Notes: a model not told the origin generated them from the letters alone. 64,000 nucleotides of DNA from Streptomyces sp. CB02261 (GCF_001905665.1 NZ_LIVX01000010.1:62001-126000); one strand, 5' to 3'. Shown: positions 9,777-18,662, counted from the first letter of the stretch. Program-made: numbers and translations.

Positions 9777-11211
9777 GAACGAGCGTAGCAGTGTGGGGGA
9801 ACTGGCGCATTCCCTTCGGTCCGAGTTGAACCGCTACTCACCTGGTGGAAAGCTGCCGTCCAGTCGCGCGCTCGTCGAGCGCTACCGGGTCTCCCCGGTG
9901 ACCGTCACCCGCGCCCTCGCCCTGCTCGCCGCCGAAGGGCTCGTGGTCACGCGCCCCGGCGCCGGCGCCTACCGCGCGGAGGCCCGTACCGCCACCCCCG
10001 CGACCGGCGACACCTCCTGGCAGGAGGTCGCCCTCAGCGCCGACTCCGCCACCGAGCTCGTCCCCCGCTCAGTCGACGCCTCCGGTGTCCTCGTCACGCT
10101 GGCCGCCCCGCAGCCCGGGGTGATCGAGTTCAACGGCGGGTACCTCCACCCCTCGCTCCAGCCGCAGCGGGCCATGGCCGCCGCCCTCGCCCGCGCCGGG
10201 CGCCGCCCCGGCGCATGGGGAAGGCCGCCCACGGACGGCCTGCCCGAACTGCGCGAGTGGTTCGCCCGTGAGATCGGCGGCAGCGTCACCGCCGCCGATC
10301 TGCTCATCACCGCCGGCGGCCAGCCCGCCCTCACCACCGCCCTGCGCGCCCTCGCCCCGCCCGGCACCCCCGTCCTCGTCGAGTCGCCCACCTACCCGGG
10401 CATGCTCGCCGTCGCCCGCGCCGCGGGACTGCGCCCCGTCCCCGTACCCGCGGACGCCGACGGGGTCCGCCCCGAGCTCCTCGACGCCGCCTTCCGCGCC
10501 ACCGGCGCCCGGGTCTTCGTCTGCCAGCCGCTCTTCCAGAACCCGACCGGCGCCGTGCTGGCACCGGAGCGGCGCCGTGAGGTCATCCGCATCGCCCGCG
10601 CCGCCGGAGCCTTCGTCGTCGAGGACGACTTCGCCCGCCGTCTCGTCCACGAGGGCGCGCCCCCGCTCCCCGCCCCGCTCGCCGCCGAGGACCCCGACGG
10701 GGTCGTCGTCCATGTCTGCTCGCTCACCAAGGCGACCTCGCCCAGTCTGCGGGTCGGCGCCCTCGCCGCCCGTGGCCCCGTCCTCGAACGCCTGCGGGCC
10801 ATCCAGGTCGTCGACAGCTTCTTCGTCCCCCGGCCGCTCCAGGAGGCCGCGCTCGAACTCGTCGGATCGCCCGCGTGGCACCGGCATCTGCGGGCGGTCG
10901 CCCAGGAGCTCAAGAGCCGCCGGGACCTGCTGGCCGGGGCCGTCGCCCACCATCTGCCCGCCCTCGCCCTGCCCCACATCCCCTACGGCGGCTACCACCT
11001 CTGGCTGCGCCTCCCCGACGCCCTCCCCGAGGCCGCCCTCGTCGCCACCGCCCTGCGGAGCGGTGTCGCCGCCGCCCCGGGCCGCCCCTACTTCTGCGCC
11101 GAACCCCCCGCCGGGCACATCCGGCTGAGTTTCGCGGGTGTCGCGGGCCCCACCGAGATCGCGGAGGGCGTGCGCCGGCTGCGGACCGCCGTCGACGAGC
11201 TCACCGCCTGA
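9775..11211 (+). CDS. MocR-type (GntR/aminotransferase) transcriptional regulator
   Basis: 478-residue PLP-binding regulator. Residues 1-70 form a GntR winged helix (GGKLPSSRALVERYRVSPVTVTRAL); residues ~110-478 are a class I aminotransferase-like domain with QPLFQNPTGAVL and the PLP-lysine segment CSLTKATSPSLRVGAL. MocR proteins sense amino-acid- or pyridoxal-type ligands. The head-to-head position with the EamA permease suggests that it controls that exporter. No ribosome site is seen; the gene looks leaderless. Confidence 0.88.
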
Positions 11212-11313
11212 CCGCGAGGGAGGATCGGGCGGCCCTCGCCGCCCGGCCCGCCCCGGAGCGGGGGCCCGGCAAATTCACCTGACAAGCCCCGGCGTCACTG
11301 GAAGCCTGCGGGC

Positions 11314-11766
11314 ATGAGCGACACCACGGCCACCGGCAGCCCCGTCATGCACGGGACGTACGAGATCTCAGCCGACCCCGAGCGGATCGACGCCGACCGC
11401 GTCCACCACTGGCTCTCCACGGACGCCTACTGGGCCCTCGGCCGACCTCGGGAGAAGCAGGACGCCGCCATCGCGGGCTCCCTCAACCTCGGCGCCTATC
11501 ACCGCGAGACCGGCGAGATGGCCGCCTACGCGCGCGTCGTCACCGACTACGCCACCTTCGCCTGGCTCTGCGACGTCTACGTCGACCGCCCTGCCCGCGG
11601 CACCGGCCTCGGCACCGCGCTCGTGACCGCCGTCCGCGACCACCTCGCGCCGCACGGACTGCGCCGGATCATGCTCGCCACCGCCGACGCGCACGGTGTG
11701 TACGAGAAGGTCGGTTTCACGCCATTGCGGAATCCGGACAAGTGGATGGCTCTCGGGCAGGAGTGA
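11314..11766 (+). CDS. GNAT family N-acetyltransferase
   Basis: 150-residue acetyl-CoA-dependent acyltransferase of the small ElaA/YbfA-like type. The start of the fold is HHWLSTDAYWALGRP; the acetyl-CoA loop is VDRPARGTGLGTALV (R-G-T-G-L-G); the end is HGVYEKVGFTPLRNPDKWM. The substrate is unknown. A CTGACA box 17 bases before AAGCCT, six bases from the ATG, could give a leaderless transcript. Confidence 0.8.
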   Translation: MSDTTATGSPVMHGTYEISADPERIDADRVHHWLSTDAYWALGRPREKQDAAIAGSLNLGAYHRETGEMAAYARVVTDYATFAWLCDVYVDRPARGTGLGTALVTAVRDHLAPHGLRRIMLATADAHGVYEKVGFTPLRNPDKWMALGQE

Positions 11767-11799
11767 GCCGCAGCCCCTCCCGCCTCCGTGAATGACCCC

Positions 11800-11828
11800 T
11801 TGACCTGCGGAGCCTTCGGCCTCACGAT
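11800..11828 (+). promoter_or_regulatory. Promoter of the histidine-phosphatase-like gene
   Basis: TTGACC (11800-11805), a 17-nt spacer and CACGAT (11823-11828). The next ATG is at 11836, 7 nt on, so the mRNA probably begins at the start codon. Confidence 0.5.
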
Positions 11829-11835
11829 CGCGGCC

Positions 11836-12411
11836 ATGAGTCTTCGGGTGACGCTCGTCACGGCGGCACGCAGCTCCTCCCTGCTCGCCGAACGCTTCGA
11901 CGACGACCGGCCGCTCGACGAGGCCGGCTGGTACGAGGTGCAGCTCGCCGCGCCGGCGCTCATCCCGCTCGGCGCGGCCGAGCTGCGCTACTGCTCCCCC
12001 ACCCCGCGCAGCCGCGCCACCGGCACCGCACTCGGCTACGCACCGCTCGCCCAGCCCGCGCTGCGCGACTGCGACATGGGCCGCTGGCGGGGCCTCACCC
12101 TCGCCGAGGTCGCCGCCCTCGAACCGGCCGCCGTCGACGCCTGGCTCACCGACGCCCGCACCGCCCCGCACGGCGGCGAACCGCTCCTCGCCTTCATCAC
12201 CCGGGTGGGGAACTGGCTCGACACCCGCCCCGCCGAGGACGGCTCCATCGTCGCCGTCGTGGAACCCTCAGTCGCCCGGGCCGCCCTCGTCTACGCACTG
12301 AAGGCGCACCCCGCCACCTTCTGGAGCGTCGACGTCCGCCCCCTCTCCACCGTCACCCTCACCGGCCGTCCCGGACTCTGGCACCTCCAGCTCGACGCGG
12401 CCCTGCGCTGA
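11836..12411 (+). CDS. Histidine-phosphatase-fold protein lacking the catalytic histidines
   Basis: 191 residues with the layout of the phosphoglycerate-mutase-like family, but the canonical N-terminal LVRHGE motif reads LVTAARSSS and the second catalytic His segment reads VEPSVARAALVYAL, so neither catalytic His is present. Retained family landmarks are YCSPTPRSRATGTAL, CDMGRWRGLTLAEV and APHGGEPLLAFITRVGNWL. It may be a pseudo-enzyme or use different chemistry. The ATG at 11836 is preferred to the upstream GTG (11788) because conservation begins there and the promoter geometry fits a leaderless start. Confidence 0.72.
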   Translation: MSLRVTLVTAARSSSLLAERFDDDRPLDEAGWYEVQLAAPALIPLGAAELRYCSPTPRSRATGTALGYAPLAQPALRDCDMGRWRGLTLAEVAALEPAAVDAWLTDARTAPHGGEPLLAFITRVGNWLDTRPAEDGSIVAVVEPSVARAALVYALKAHPATFWSVDVRPLSTVTLTGRPGLWHLQLDAALR

Positions 12412-12498
12412 CCGGCCCCCTCCGCCCACGCCATTCCACCCCCTCCCGTCACGCGCCAGGGCGAGCCGACGGCCGCGACCGGCTAGCCTGAGAGCACG

Positions 12499-13662
12499 AT
12501 GAACCGTTTGACCACGTCATGGGGCGCCTTCACGCTGACCCGCTTTCCCGAGGACCCGCGCGACCAGCTACGCGCCTGGGACGCGGCCGACGAGTACCTC
12601 CTGGGCCACCTGGCCGAGAGCGGTACCGACCTCTCCGGCACCGTCGCCGTGCTCGGCGACCGCTGGGGAGCCCTCGTCACCGCGCTACAGGCCGCCGGCA
12701 CCGGCGAGCTCGTCCAGATCACCGACTCGTACCTCGGCGGACGGGCGACGCGGGCCAACCTCGCCCGCGCCGGGGCCGCCCCGGACGCCGTCCGGCTGCT
12801 CACCACCCAGGACCCGCCGCCCGAGCGGATCGACGTCCTCCTCGTCCGTGTCCCCAAGAGCCTCGCGCTCCTGGAGGACCAGCTGCACCGGCTCGCGCCC
12901 GCCGTGCACGAGGGCACCGTGATCATCGGCACCGGCATGGTCAAGGAGATCCACACCTCCACGCTCCGTCTCTTCGAGCGGATCCTCGGACCCACCCGCA
13001 CCTCGCTCGCGGTGAAGAAGGCCCGGCTGATCCACACCACGGCCGACCCCGCGACCTCACCGCGGCCCAACCCCTGGCCGCACCGGTACGACCTCCCGGC
13101 CGACACCCCCGCGCCCGGCCTCCCCGGGCTGACCGTCACCAACCACGCCGGTGTCTTCTGCGCGGACCGCCTCGACGTCGGCACCCGCTTCTTCCTCGCG
13201 AACCTGCCCGGCGGCCTCGGCCGGGCCCGTGTCGCCGACCTCGGCTGCGGCAACGGTGTGGTCGGCCTCGCGATCGCCCTCTCCGAACCCGACGCGGAGC
13301 TGGTCTTCACCGACGAGTCGTACCAGGCGGTCGCCTCGGCCGAGGAGAACTTCCGCGCCCACGTGGGTGCGGGACGCAAGGCCGAGTTCCTCGTCGGCGA
13401 CGGGCTCACCGACCTGCCCGCGGGCTCGGTGGACCTCGTCCTCAACAACCCGCCGTTCCACAGCCACCAGGCCACCACCGACCGCACGGCCCGCCGCATG
13501 TTCGCGGAGGCGCGGCGCGCGCTCCGGCCCGGCGGCGAACTGTGGGTCATCGGCAACCGGCACCTCGGCTACCACGTCACCCTCCGCCGGATCTTCGGGA
13601 ACAGCGAACTCATCGCGAGCGACGCCAAGTTCGTGGTCCTGCGAGCGGTGCGGTCGGCCTGA
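12499..13662 (+). CDS. Class I SAM methyltransferase, RlmG/RsmC-like
   Basis: 387 residues, close to E. coli RlmG (378), which methylates a 23S rRNA guanine at N2. The N-terminal half is a degenerate methyltransferase-like domain; the C-terminal half is catalytic with motif I VADLGCGNGVVGLA and the substrate motif NNPPFH, typical of RsmC/RlmG N2-guanine enzymes. The precise rRNA target is inference. TAGCCT at 12484-12489 lies nine bases before the ATG and no ribosome site is present, so it may be leaderless. It converges on the sigma-factor gene with a 21-nt gap. Confidence 0.82.
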   Translation: MNRLTTSWGAFTLTRFPEDPRDQLRAWDAADEYLLGHLAESGTDLSGTVAVLGDRWGALVTALQAAGTGELVQITDSYLGGRATRANLARAGAAPDAVRLLTTQDPPPERIDVLLVRVPKSLALLEDQLHRLAPAVHEGTVIIGTGMVKEIHTSTLRLFERILGPTRTSLAVKKARLIHTTADPATSPRPNPWPHRYDLPADTPAPGLPGLTVTNHAGVFCADRLDVGTRFFLANLPGGLGRARVADLGCGNGVVGLAIALSEPDAELVFTDESYQAVASAEENFRAHVGAGRKAEFLVGDGLTDLPAGSVDLVLNNPPFHSHQATTDRTARRMFAEARRALRPGGELWVIGNRHLGYHVTLRRIFGNSELIASDAKFVVLRAVRSA

Positions 13663-13683
13663 CCGGAGCACGGGACGCGGCCG

Positions 13684-14538
13684 TCAGCAGTCGGGAAAGG
13701 CCAGGTCGAGCGCCCGTACCCGGTCCTCCCCCGTCGTGACGGAGAGGGCGACGATCCGGTCCTGACGGAGGGTGAAGGCCAGCGCGGAGACCGGCCGGCC
13801 CGCGACGAAGGCGACCGCTCCGACGGCTCCGTCGACCAGAGCGGGCCGGGCGACGTCGGCGAAGCGCGCGAAGGCGGCCGCCCTTTCGGCCACGGCGGGG
13901 GCGCCGTGCACCGGGCCGTGCTCGGACCAGGCGATCACGTCCGGGTCGAGGACGGCGGCGAGCGTACGGGCGTCACGCGCGCGTGCGGCCGTCAGGAACC
14001 GGCCCACGACGACCCGCTGCCGCCTCTCGTCGCCGTCGCTACGGGCCGTCCCGCCGCCCCGGATCCGCTCCCGGGCCCGCCGGGCGAGCCGCGTCACCGT
14101 CTCGGGGGAGCCGCCGGTGATCCGCGCCGTCTCATGGGGCGGCAACCCGAACACGTCATGCAGGACGTACGCGTCCCGCTCGTCCGCGCCGAGTGCGTCC
14201 AGCGCGACGAAGAGCGCGAGCCACACGGAGCCGTTTCCGCTCCCGACCGCCCCGCCAGCCGTGTCCGTGACGACGCCCTCGCCCGCGCCCGCGGGCCTGC
14301 CCGCCCCGCCCACCCGTCGCTCCTGAAGTCCCCGCACGCACTCCCGTCCCACCAGCGCCGTCAGCCACGCCCGTACCGATGTCGACCCGTCCTTACGCCC
14401 CAGGTCCGCCCGGGCCGCCGCGAGCGCGGCCTCGGCCTCCGCACGCGAACCCGTCATCCGCAGGGCCACGCGCCGGAGCTGCTCCTCGTGGGCGTCGAAG
14501 CACCCGGTGAGGGCGGTCAGGAAGGTGTCGTCGGGCAT
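13684..14538 (-). CDS. ECF41-like (SigJ-type) RNA polymerase sigma factor
   Basis: 284 residues: sigma region 2 (residues 10-70, FDAHEEQLRRVALRMTGSRAEAE), a Gly-rich linker, region 4 (110-165, YVLHDVFGLPPHETARITGGSPETVTR) and a C-terminal SnoaL/NTF2-like domain (175-284), the build of ECF41/SigJ factors, in which the extension modulates activity in place of an anti-sigma factor. The usual DGGG and NPDKL motifs are replaced here (WSEHG; TGEDRVRAL). ATG start with GAGGAGTGAGG upstream. A TGTCACA-N16-CGTC element precedes it, suggesting autoregulation. No COE-type target gene is adjacent. Confidence 0.82.
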   Translation of the reverse strand: MPDDTFLTALTGCFDAHEEQLRRVALRMTGSRAEAEAALAAARADLGRKDGSTSVRAWLTALVGRECVRGLQERRVGGAGRPAGAGEGVVTDTAGGAVGSGNGSVWLALFVALDALGADERDAYVLHDVFGLPPHETARITGGSPETVTRLARRARERIRGGGTARSDGDERRQRVVVGRFLTAARARDARTLAAVLDPDVIAWSEHGPVHGAPAVAERAAAFARFADVARPALVDGAVGAVAFVAGRPVSALAFTLRQDRIVALSVTTGEDRVRALDLAFPDC

Positions 14539-14572
14539 GGCGCCTCACTCCTCGTCGGTCCGTCACCGCGTT

Positions 14573-14599
14573 GACGGGAGGGCCGACCGGGATGTGACA
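14573..14599 (-). promoter_or_regulatory. ECF41-type autoregulatory promoter
   Basis: On the minus strand TGTCACA (14599-14593), a 16-nt spacer and CGTC (14576-14573), which matches the published ECF41 consensus as I recall it. It lies 34 nt before the sigma-factor start codon. Confidence 0.65.
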
Positions 14600-14617
14600 G
14601 CACGCCCGCCGCCCGCC

Positions 14618-14656
14618 GTTCCGAATAGCTCCGAATAGCTCCGAATAACTCGGAAC
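14618..14656. repeat. Three tandem 10-bp repeats inside an inverted repeat
   Basis: CCGAATAGCT is repeated at 14621-14630 and 14631-14640, with a one-base variant (CCGAATAACT) at 14641-14650. The array is bounded by GTTCCGA (14618-14624) and its complement TCGGAAC (14650-14656). It lies between the sigma gene promoter and the argG terminator. Role unknown. Confidence 0.7.
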
Positions 14657-14660
14657 GGAA

Positions 14661-14697
14661 AAGACCGGCCCGGCGCACGAGGCGCCGGGCCGGTCTT
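14661..14697 (-). terminator. Terminator of argG
   Basis: Perfect 16-bp stem (14661-14676 with 14682-14697), 5-nt loop, ending 34 nt beyond the argG stop codon. Confidence 0.75.
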
Positions 14698-14730
14698 CGG
14701 GGTATCGAGCCTGCCGCTCGACGGGGTGCG

Positions 14731-16176
14731 TCAGTCCGTGCCGAACTCCATCGCGGCGCGGTCCAGCATCTCGTCGTCGTCGGCGACCTCGCCGCGGGAG
14801 GCGATGGCCTCGGCGCCGCCTTCCGGCATGGAGCCGATCAGCCCGGTCGCGGCGGCCTGGGCGGCGCCGATCGCGGGGTTGGACGTGCCGATCAGGCCGA
14901 GGCCCGCGTACTGCTCCAGCTTGGCGCGGGAGTCGGCGATGTCGAGGTTGCGCATGGTGAGCTGGCCGATCCGGTCCGCGGGACCGAACGCCGAGTCCTC
15001 GGTGCGCTCCATGGACAGCTTGTCCGGGTGGTAGCTGAACGCCGGGCCCGTGGTGTCGAGGATCGAGTAGTCCTCGCCGCGCCGCAGCCGCAGCGTCACC
15101 TCGCCGGTGACGGCCGCGCCCACCCAGCGCTGCAGGGACTCACGGACCATGAGGGCCTGCGGGTCCAGCCAGCGGCCCTCGTACATCAGCCGGCCGAGGC
15201 GCCGTCCCTCGTTGTGGTACTGGGCGAGGGTGTCCTCGTTGTGGATCGCGTTGACGAGGCGCTCGTACGCGGCGTGCAGCAGGGCCATGCCGGGTGCCTC
15301 GTAGATGCCGCGGCTCTTGGCCTCGATGATCCGGTTCTCGATCTGGTCCGACATGCCCATGCCGTGGCGGCCGCCGATGGCGTTGGCCTCCATGACGAGG
15401 TCGACGGGGGAGGAGAACTCCTTGCCGTTGATGGTCACCGGGCGGCCCTGGTCGAAGCCGATGGTGACGTCCTCGGCGGCGATCTCGACCGAGGGGTCCC
15501 AGAACCGGACGCCCATGATCGGCTCGACGGTCTCCACACCGGTGTCCAGGTGCTCCAGGGTCTTCGCCTCGTGGGTGGCGCCCCAGATGTTGGCGTCGGT
15601 GGAGTACGCCTTCTCCGTGCTGTCGCGGTAGGGCAGCTCGTGGGCGAGCAGCCACTCCGACATCTCCTTGCGGCCGCCGAGCTCGGTCACGAAGTCCGTG
15701 TCCAGCCAGGGCTTGTAGATGCGCAGGTGCGGGTTGGCGAGCAGGCCGTAGCGGTAGAACCGCTCGATGTCGTTGCCCTTGAAGGTCGAGCCGTCGCCCC
15801 AGATCTGGACGTCGTCCTCGAGCATGGCCCGGACGAGGAGGGTGCCGGTGACGGCACGGCCGAGCGGCGTGGTGTTGAAGTACGCGCGGCCGCCGGAGCG
15901 GATGTGGAACGCCCCGCAGGTGAGTGCGGCAAGACCCTCCTCGACCAGCGCCGCGCGGCAGTCGACCAGGCGCGCGATCTCGGCACCGTAGGTCTTGGCG
16001 CGGCCGGGCACCGAGGCGATGTCGGGCTCGTCGTACTGGCCGATGTCGGCGGTGTAGGTGCACGGGATGGCGCCCTTGTCGCGCATCCATGCGACCGCGA
16101 CGGACGTGTCGAGGCCGCCGGAGAAGGCGATGCCGACGCGCTCGCCGGCGGGCAGGGAGGTGAGGACCTTGGACAT
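14731..16176 (-). CDS. argG: Argininosuccinate synthase
   Basis: ATP-dependent joining of citrulline and aspartate, the penultimate step of arginine synthesis. 481 residues, the longer of the two bacterial ArgG types. The PP-loop is AFSGGLDTSVAVAWM near residue 20; AYSTDANIWGATHEAKTLE and GGRHGMGMSDQIENRIIE are family segments. The start at MSKVLTSLP is chosen because a TTGCAT-N17-CATACT promoter ends six bases before it, giving a leaderless mRNA; an in-frame ATG six codons upstream lies inside the -10 region. The promoter lies within the 3' end of the MFS gene and carries ArgR-like boxes. Confidence 0.96.
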   Translation of the reverse strand: MSKVLTSLPAGERVGIAFSGGLDTSVAVAWMRDKGAIPCTYTADIGQYDEPDIASVPGRAKTYGAEIARLVDCRAALVEEGLAALTCGAFHIRSGGRAYFNTTPLGRAVTGTLLVRAMLEDDVQIWGDGSTFKGNDIERFYRYGLLANPHLRIYKPWLDTDFVTELGGRKEMSEWLLAHELPYRDSTEKAYSTDANIWGATHEAKTLEHLDTGVETVEPIMGVRFWDPSVEIAAEDVTIGFDQGRPVTINGKEFSSPVDLVMEANAIGGRHGMGMSDQIENRIIEAKSRGIYEAPGMALLHAAYERLVNAIHNEDTLAQYHNEGRRLGRLMYEGRWLDPQALMVRESLQRWVGAAVTGEVTLRLRRGEDYSILDTTGPAFSYHPDKLSMERTEDSAFGPADRIGQLTMRNLDIADSRAKLEQYAGLGLIGTSNPAIGAAQAAATGLIGSMPEGGAEAIASRGEVADDDEMLDRAAMEFGTD

Positions 16177-16182
16177 AGGAAG

Positions 16183-16211
16183 AGTATGCATCATCGCGCA
16201 TGGTCATGCAA
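16183..16211 (-). promoter_or_regulatory. argG promoter with ARG boxes
   Basis: Minus strand: TTGCAT (16211-16206), a 17-nt spacer, CATACT (16188-16183), then six bases to the argG ATG. TGCATGACCATGC and GATGCATAC are ARG-box-like half sites, so ArgR bound here would cover the whole core promoter. Confidence 0.65.
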
Positions 16212-17450
16212 AGGGGTGGTGCGTGGGAGCAGCGCGGGCGTCGCCAGGAGGAGTACGCCGGCCAGGCCGATGGCCGTACGTGGACCGAGCAGACCGCCCA
16301 GCACACCCCAGGCGGCCGTCAGGACCGCGGCCGACAGCTTGGTCGTCACCGTCCAGGCCGACAGCGTGCGGGCGACCCGTTCCGTCGCGGTGCGTTGCAG
16401 GCGGCAGGTGGCGTGGACGGGGTTGAAGACCCCGCAGCAGAAGATGAGCCCGAGCTCGACGCCCATCACGAGCAGCAGCCCTCCGGTGCCCGGCCCCGGA
16501 AAGGCCAGGCCGACGGGCCAGAGCGCGCGCAGCGTCCCGGCCACGACCAGGACCCGGTGCTGCCCGAAGCGGGTGACGAGCGGCCGGGCCAGCCGGGCAC
16601 CGAGCAGCCCTCCGATCGAGGGCGCCGCGAAGGCGAGGCCGTACTGCCACGGTGCGAACCCGAGCCGGCCGAGCATCAGGACGGCCAGCAGCGGCTGGAC
16701 GGCCAGCACCAGACCGTTGAACACGGCGGAGTTGAGGAACAGCGGGCGCAGCACCGCGTCGGCCAGGATGAACCGCCAGCCGTCGAGCAGGTCCCCGGGC
16801 CGCAGGCGCGTGGTCCCGCGGGGCTCGGGCCGTGGCTCGCGCCCGCCCGCCGCGCGGATGCCCAGGGCCGAGAGCAGGTGGCTCACCGCGTCGGCCAGCA
16901 CCGTCGACACCGGGCCGAGGAGCCCGATCGCCGCGCCGCCCAGCGGCGGTCCGACGATCGTGGTGGTCCAGGCCGTGGACTCGAACCTGGCTTGGGCGGC
17001 GAGCAGGTCCTCGGCCGGCAGAAGTGCCTTCAGATACGCGCCGGAGGCCGCGCGGAACGTGATGTCGGACGCCGCGACGACGACCGACACCAGCAGGAGC
17101 TGGAGGAAGGTGAGGGCGCCGAGCGCGTACGCGGCGGGGATGGTCAGGAGCGTCGCGAACCGCGCCAGGTCCATCGTGATCAGCACCGGACGCTTGCGGC
17201 GGAACTCCACCCACGGGCCGAGCGGCACCGCCACGGCGGCCCCCACCGCGGCTCCGGCGGAGGCGAGCGCGGCGACCTCGGCCGGTCCGGCGTGCAGCAC
17301 CTGGACGGCGATCAGCGGGAACGCCCCGAAGGCCAGCCAGGTGCCGAGCGCACTCGTTCCGTACGCCCCCCAGAGCCACCCGAACTCCGCTCCAAGCCGC
17401 CCGCCGAGCAACCGCCCGATCCGCACCCCGAGCCGGTGCCCGCCTCCCAT
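16191..17450 (-). CDS. MFS exporter (EntS/MFS_3-like)
   Basis: 419-residue major-facilitator protein with about twelve membrane segments and no large soluble insert; segments such as LLVSVVVAASDITFRAASGAYL and VGPPLGGAAIGLLGPVS recall the MFS_3/EntS group of siderophore and drug exporters. The substrate is unknown. The start ATG at 17450 has GAGGGG eight bases upstream; a GTG three codons earlier overlaps that site and is less likely. Its 3' end contains the argG promoter, and a LysR gene is divergent from it. Confidence 0.85.
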   Translation of the reverse strand: MGGGHRLGVRIGRLLGGRLGAEFGWLWGAYGTSALGTWLAFGAFPLIAVQVLHAGPAEVAALASAGAAVGAAVAVPLGPWVEFRRKRPVLITMDLARFATLLTIPAAYALGALTFLQLLLVSVVVAASDITFRAASGAYLKALLPAEDLLAAQARFESTAWTTTIVGPPLGGAAIGLLGPVSTVLADAVSHLLSALGIRAAGGREPRPEPRGTTRLRPGDLLDGWRFILADAVLRPLFLNSAVFNGLVLAVQPLLAVLMLGRLGFAPWQYGLAFAAPSIGGLLGARLARPLVTRFGQHRVLVVAGTLRALWPVGLAFPGPGTGGLLLVMGVELGLIFCCGVFNPVHATCRLQRTATERVARTLSAWTVTTKLSAAVLTAAWGVLGGLLGPRTAIGLAGVLLLATPALLPRTTPLHDHAR

Positions 17451-17574
17451 GCCCGACACCCCTCGCTGTCACCTCCTCCCCGCCACCCGCACAACCGGCC
17501 CGCGACCAGGGGTGTCCCGCGGCAGCAGCGCACGACATCGGTCACGTCGCCCCGCACACTCCGAAGCCGCAGGT

Positions 17575-17619
17575 ATCAAGCCCACACGCATCGAACCCGC
17601 ACGCATCAAACCGGGCCCC
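17575..17619. repeat. Imperfect 15-bp tandem repeats in the MFS-LysR intergenic region
   Basis: Three units beginning ATCAAGCC, ATCGAACC and ATCAAACC at 17575, 17590 and 17605, the first two sharing a CACGC or GCACGC end. They lie between the divergent MFS and LysR genes. Role unknown. Confidence 0.45.
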
Positions 17620-17655
17620 CGGGCCCCGGATCAAACAACCCCCACGCCCCTCCGT

Positions 17656-17682
17656 CACAACCGACGGTTGTGCACCTAGGCT
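17656..17682. promoter_or_regulatory. LysR operator-like palindrome and lysR -10 box
   Basis: CACAACCG-A-CGGTTGTG (17656-17672) is a perfect 8+1+8 inverted repeat of the T-N11-A kind bound by LysR proteins. It directly precedes TAGGCT (17677-17682), which is six bases from the LysR ATG. Confidence 0.6.
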
Positions 17683-17688
17683 GGCCGC

Positions 17689-18626
17689 ATGGACCTCGAC
17701 GCCGTCCGTACCCTCGTCGTCGCCGCCGACGCGGGACGGTTCCACGAGGCCGCCGCCGAGCTCGGGGTGACCCAGCAGGCGGTGTCCAAGCGCATCGCCG
17801 CCCTGGAGCGCGACCTCGGGGTGCGGTTGTTCACCCGCACCCCGCGCGGCGCCGAGCTCACCATCGACGGGCAGGCCTTCCTGCCCCACGCGCGCGAGCT
17901 GCTCCGCGTCGCCGAGCGCGCGGCCGCCTCGGTGCGGCCCGGCCGCCGGCCGCTGCGCGTCGACGTGATCGCCTCGCGCGTCGCGCCGTCCGGTCTGATG
18001 CGCGGCTTCCATCGCGCCCACCCCGAGATCGCACTCGACGTGGTCATGCTGTTCGACATCGAGCGGGCCCTCGCCGCCCTCCGGTCCGGTGAGATCGACG
18101 CCTCCTTCCGGGCCGTCGCCCCGCCCGGCCGGCGCCTGCCCGACGACATCCGGTCCGTCCGGGTGCTCGACGAGCCGCTCCAGCTCCTCACCGGCCCCGC
18201 GCACGTGCTGGCGGGCGCCCGGTCGGTGCCCTCGCCCGGCTCGCCGGGCACCGGATCTGGATGCCCGGCATCGTCCCGGGCACCGAGTGGGCCGCCTACT
18301 ACGACGACCTCGTCGCCGAGTTCGGCCTCACCATCGAGGCGACCGGCCCCAACTTCGGCTCCGACGCGCTCCTCGACACCGTCGCCGACACCCCGGCCCT
18401 GGCCACTTTCATCGGGGAGCGGACCCGCCTCGTCTGGCCCGCCGGTCACGGCCTGCGCCGTATCCCGGTGACCGACCCGACGCCCGTCTATCCGCACGCG
18501 CTCCTCTGGCACCGGGACAATCCCCACCCGGCCCTCGCCACCCTTCGCGCCCACCTCGCCGCCGCGACGCCCGCCCCGGTGGGCACCGCCGGGACCTGGA
18601 CGCCGAGCTGGGTGATCCCGCGGTGA
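17689..18626 (+). pseudogene. LysR-family regulator, frameshifted
   Basis: A LysR regulator of normal length (~312 codons) split over two frames. Residues 1-180 read continuously from ATG 17689: winged helix GRFHEAAAELGVTQQAVSKRI and the first effector subdomain up to HVLAGARSV. After about 18230-18240 conserved sequence continues only one frame over (LARLAGHRIWMPGIVPGTEW ... TWTPSWVIPR, stop 18626), as expected from one lost base. Read in its own frame the first part ends in unrelated residues at 18471. This is a real inactivating mutation or a sequencing error. It is divergent from the MFS exporter, its likely target. Confidence 0.75.
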
Positions 18627-18662
18627 CCGCCGCGGCGACGCCGCGACCCCGCGGAGACCTCG

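Noticed and set aside
15028..17679. 883-residue plus-strand frame opposite argG and the MFS gene
   Set aside because: Antisense shadow of argG and of the MFS gene; it shows no ribosome site and no domain.
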